64,000 nucleotides of DNA from an uncultured Pelagibacteraceae bacterium (GTDB taxonomy: Bacteria; Pseudomonadota; Alphaproteobacteria; Pelagibacterales; Pelagibacteraceae). This document shows, piece by piece, positions 62,617 through 64,000 of this stretch. Numbering within the stretch: the stretch's first letter is position 1; each line of letters starts with the position of its first letter. The notes under the pieces are model-generated. The model saw nothing but the letters and a program-made list of their open reading frames with translations, did not search any database and was not told the origin of the DNA. The position numbers and the translations under genes are program-made. Where the stretch lies: positions 377,189-441,188 of the forward strand of contig CACMJX010000001.1 of the NCBI GenBank assembly GCA_902614055.1, read 5' to 3'.

Positions 62617-63387
62617 ATGTTAAAACCACATGTTCTTTTTGATAATACAAAAACATCAAAAAAAATTAAAAATTTTCTAGATCATAAAATTACAAATTTA
62701 TCTTTAAGTAAATGCAATCTAATTATTGTTATTGGTGGTGATGGTTTTATGCTTTCGTCTCTGAAAAAGTATAACAAATACAAAAAACCTTTCTATGGAA
62801 TAAATGCTGGTAGTTATGGTTTTTTAATGAATAAATTTTCTTCAAAAAATACAGTAAAAAATTTAACCAAAGCTAAGTCTGTCACAATTTCACCGTTAGA
62901 GATGGTTGTTAAAAATAAATTTAATAAAAACAAAAAATCTATTGCAATAAATGAGGTATCTATACTAAGACAAAGTAGGCAAACTGCCTCATTGGAAATT
63001 TCTAGTGGATCACAGAAAATTATAAAAAAATTAGTATCTGATGGAATTTTGGTTTCTACACCAGCAGGCAGTACTGCATATAATATGTCAGTTTATGGCC
63101 CTATATTAAACTTAGATTCGAAAAAGTTATCTATTCGACCAATTAGTGCTTTTAGACCAAGAAGATGGAAAGGTAGGGTAGTTAGCGATAAATCAAAAAT
63201 TATTATTAAAAATTTAAACATTCAAAAGAGACCTATAAGTGCTGTAGCTGATAATTACGAAGTAAGAAATGCAAAAGTTATTTCTATAAAAATAAATAAA
63301 AAAATTAAGTTTAATCTTCTTTACGATTCAAATAAAAGTCTACAAAAAAAAATTAAAATAGAGCAGATCAGAAAAGAAACAAATTAA
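62617..63387 (+). CDS. nadK: NAD kinase
   Basis: 256 residues: LIIVIGGDGFMLSSL carries the GGDG motif, with INAGSYGFLMNKF and VSTPAGSTAYNMSVYGP (NE/D and GSTAY segments) following. Makes NADP from NAD and ATP. It begins only 4 bases after the tRNA CCA end, with no ribosome site in between, so it may be made from the tRNA transcript. Overlaps the next gene by one base. Confidence 0.93.
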   Translation: MLKPHVLFDNTKTSKKIKNFLDHKITNLSLSKCNLIIVIGGDGFMLSSLKKYNKYKKPFYGINAGSYGFLMNKFSSKNTVKNLTKAKSVTISPLEMVVKNKFNKNKKSIAINEVSILRQSRQTASLEISSGSQKIIKKLVSDGILVSTPAGSTAYNMSVYGPILNLDSKKLSIRPISAFRPRRWKGRVVSDKSKIIIKNLNIQKRPISAVADNYEVRNAKVISIKINKKIKFNLLYDSNKSLQKKIKIEQIRKETN

Positions 63388-64000
63388 TGAATAAAAAAAA
63401 TTTTGGGTTTGGAACTCAAATTAGAAAATCTCCATATTTTGACTCAACTATAAAATGGGGAGCAACAGGTTTTTCTGTATATAATCATATGTATATACCT
63501 CGTGATTTTGGTGATCCTGAACAAAACTTTTGGAACTTAATTAAAACAGCAATTTTATGTGACGTTGCTGTTGAAAGACAAGTTGAAATTACTGGACCAG
63601 ATGCATTTGAATTTACTCAATTATTAACACCAAGAGATCTATCAAAATTATCTGTTGGTCAATGTAAATATGTTTTAATTACAAACGTAGAGGGCGGAGT
63701 GTTAAATGACCCGGTTCTTTTACGTTTAGGAGAAAATCACTTTTGGTTATCTTTGGGCGACAGTGATATTTTATTGTGGGCTCAAGGAGTAGCAATTAAC
63801 TCTGGGTTAAATGTGAAAATAACAGAGCCAGACGTTTCTCCATTACAATTACAAGGACCTAAGTCTGCAGAAATAATGATTAAATTATTTGGAGAAGGAA
63901 TAAAAGATCTAAAATATTATTGGTTTAGAAAACTAGATTTAGATGGAATACCATTAATCGTTTCAAGAACTGGCTGGTCAAGTGAGTTTGGTTATGAGTT
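63387..64000 (+). CDS. DmdA/GcvT-family (aminomethyltransferase-like) protein, 3' end outside window
   Basis: The ATG at 63387 overlaps the nadK stop (TAATG). The first 204 residues have a GcvT/DmdA tetrahydrofolate-binding fold: FSVYNHMYIPRDFGDPEQ, VAVERQVEITGPDAFEFTQLLTPRDL, GGVLNDPVLLRLGENHFWLSLGDSDILLWA, and ITEPDVSPLQLQGPKS. The N-terminal layout and the SLxDSDxLLWA segment resemble SAR11 DmdA (DMSP demethylase) more than GcvT. It could be DmdA itself or a paralog; the missing C-terminal half is needed to decide. Confidence 0.8.
   Translation, partial: MNKKNFGFGTQIRKSPYFDSTIKWGATGFSVYNHMYIPRDFGDPEQNFWNLIKTAILCDVAVERQVEITGPDAFEFTQLLTPRDLSKLSVGQCKYVLITNVEGGVLNDPVLLRLGENHFWLSLGDSDILLWAQGVAINSGLNVKITEPDVSPLQLQGPKSAEIMIKLFGEGIKDLKYYWFRKLDLDGIPLIVSRTGWSSEFGYE

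Noticed and set aside
1..64000. Insertion sequence, prophage or integron in the window
   Set aside because: No transposase, integrase or phage structural gene and no flanking repeats were seen; the accessory block at 48-58 kb has no visible mobility genes.

Overview
The window looks like a stretch of a SAR11-clade (Pelagibacterales) alphaproteobacterial chromosome. I infer this from strong A/T richness, genes that overlap or abut by a few bases, very short gaps, and a typical SAR11 repertoire: TctCBA and TRAP uptake systems, class II DAHP synthase, a methylcitrate cycle, a glucosylglycerate-type solute pathway and a DmdA-like protein. No rRNA, insertion sequence, CRISPR array or prophage was seen. 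One tRNA-Leu(UAA) is present. No gene-free stretch exceeds about 200 bases.

Layout. 0-12 kb: end of an LPS-type glycosyltransferase, TauE and AbrB membrane proteins, tripartite tricarboxylate transporter tctCBA, a glycosyltransferase, redox and carbonic-anhydrase-like genes, and an MFS permease. 12-19 kb: rpoZ, then a CoA-transferase divergent from TRAP dctPQM, malonyl-CoA decarboxylase and dusA; the middle part could take up, activate and decarboxylate a malonate-like acid. 19-28 kb: phosphohexomutase, class Ia ribonucleotide reductase nrdAB, and prpDBC. 28-38.7 kb: gph, a free-standing GlmU acetyltransferase domain beside glmS, DAHP synthase, nadE, cysS, cimA, a SPOUT methyltransferase and rpsD. 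38.7-46 kb: a minus-strand housekeeping block sfsA-map-purB-purC-purS-purQ-purL-bolA-grxD. 46-48.4 kb: CinA-N, GGCT, azlCD and a lipoprotein.

48.4-58.3 kb is the accessory part and the most interesting one. It carries a secreted trypsin-like protease ending in seven 13-residue acidic Ca-type repeats, an ECF sigma factor, a single-pass anti-sigma factor, a secreted MORN-repeat/caspase fusion, a second secreted caspase-fold protein, and five tiny secreted proteins plus two tiny membrane proteins. Four copies of an ECF-type promoter signature (TGAAT-N16-CGTYA, identical spacing, all minus strand) each sit 18-43 nt in front of a tiny secreted protein. One copy also heads the cluster leading into the sigma, anti-sigma and caspase genes. 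I propose an autoregulated envelope circuit in which periplasmic caspase and trypsin proteases, an anti-sigma factor and small secreted peptides act together. This is inference from gene order, motifs and signal peptides.

58.4-64 kb: small membrane proteins, a CDP-alcohol phosphatidyltransferase, GpgP/GpgS-type glucosylglycerate genes, tRNA-Leu, nadK, and the start of a DmdA/GcvT-family gene that runs off the end.
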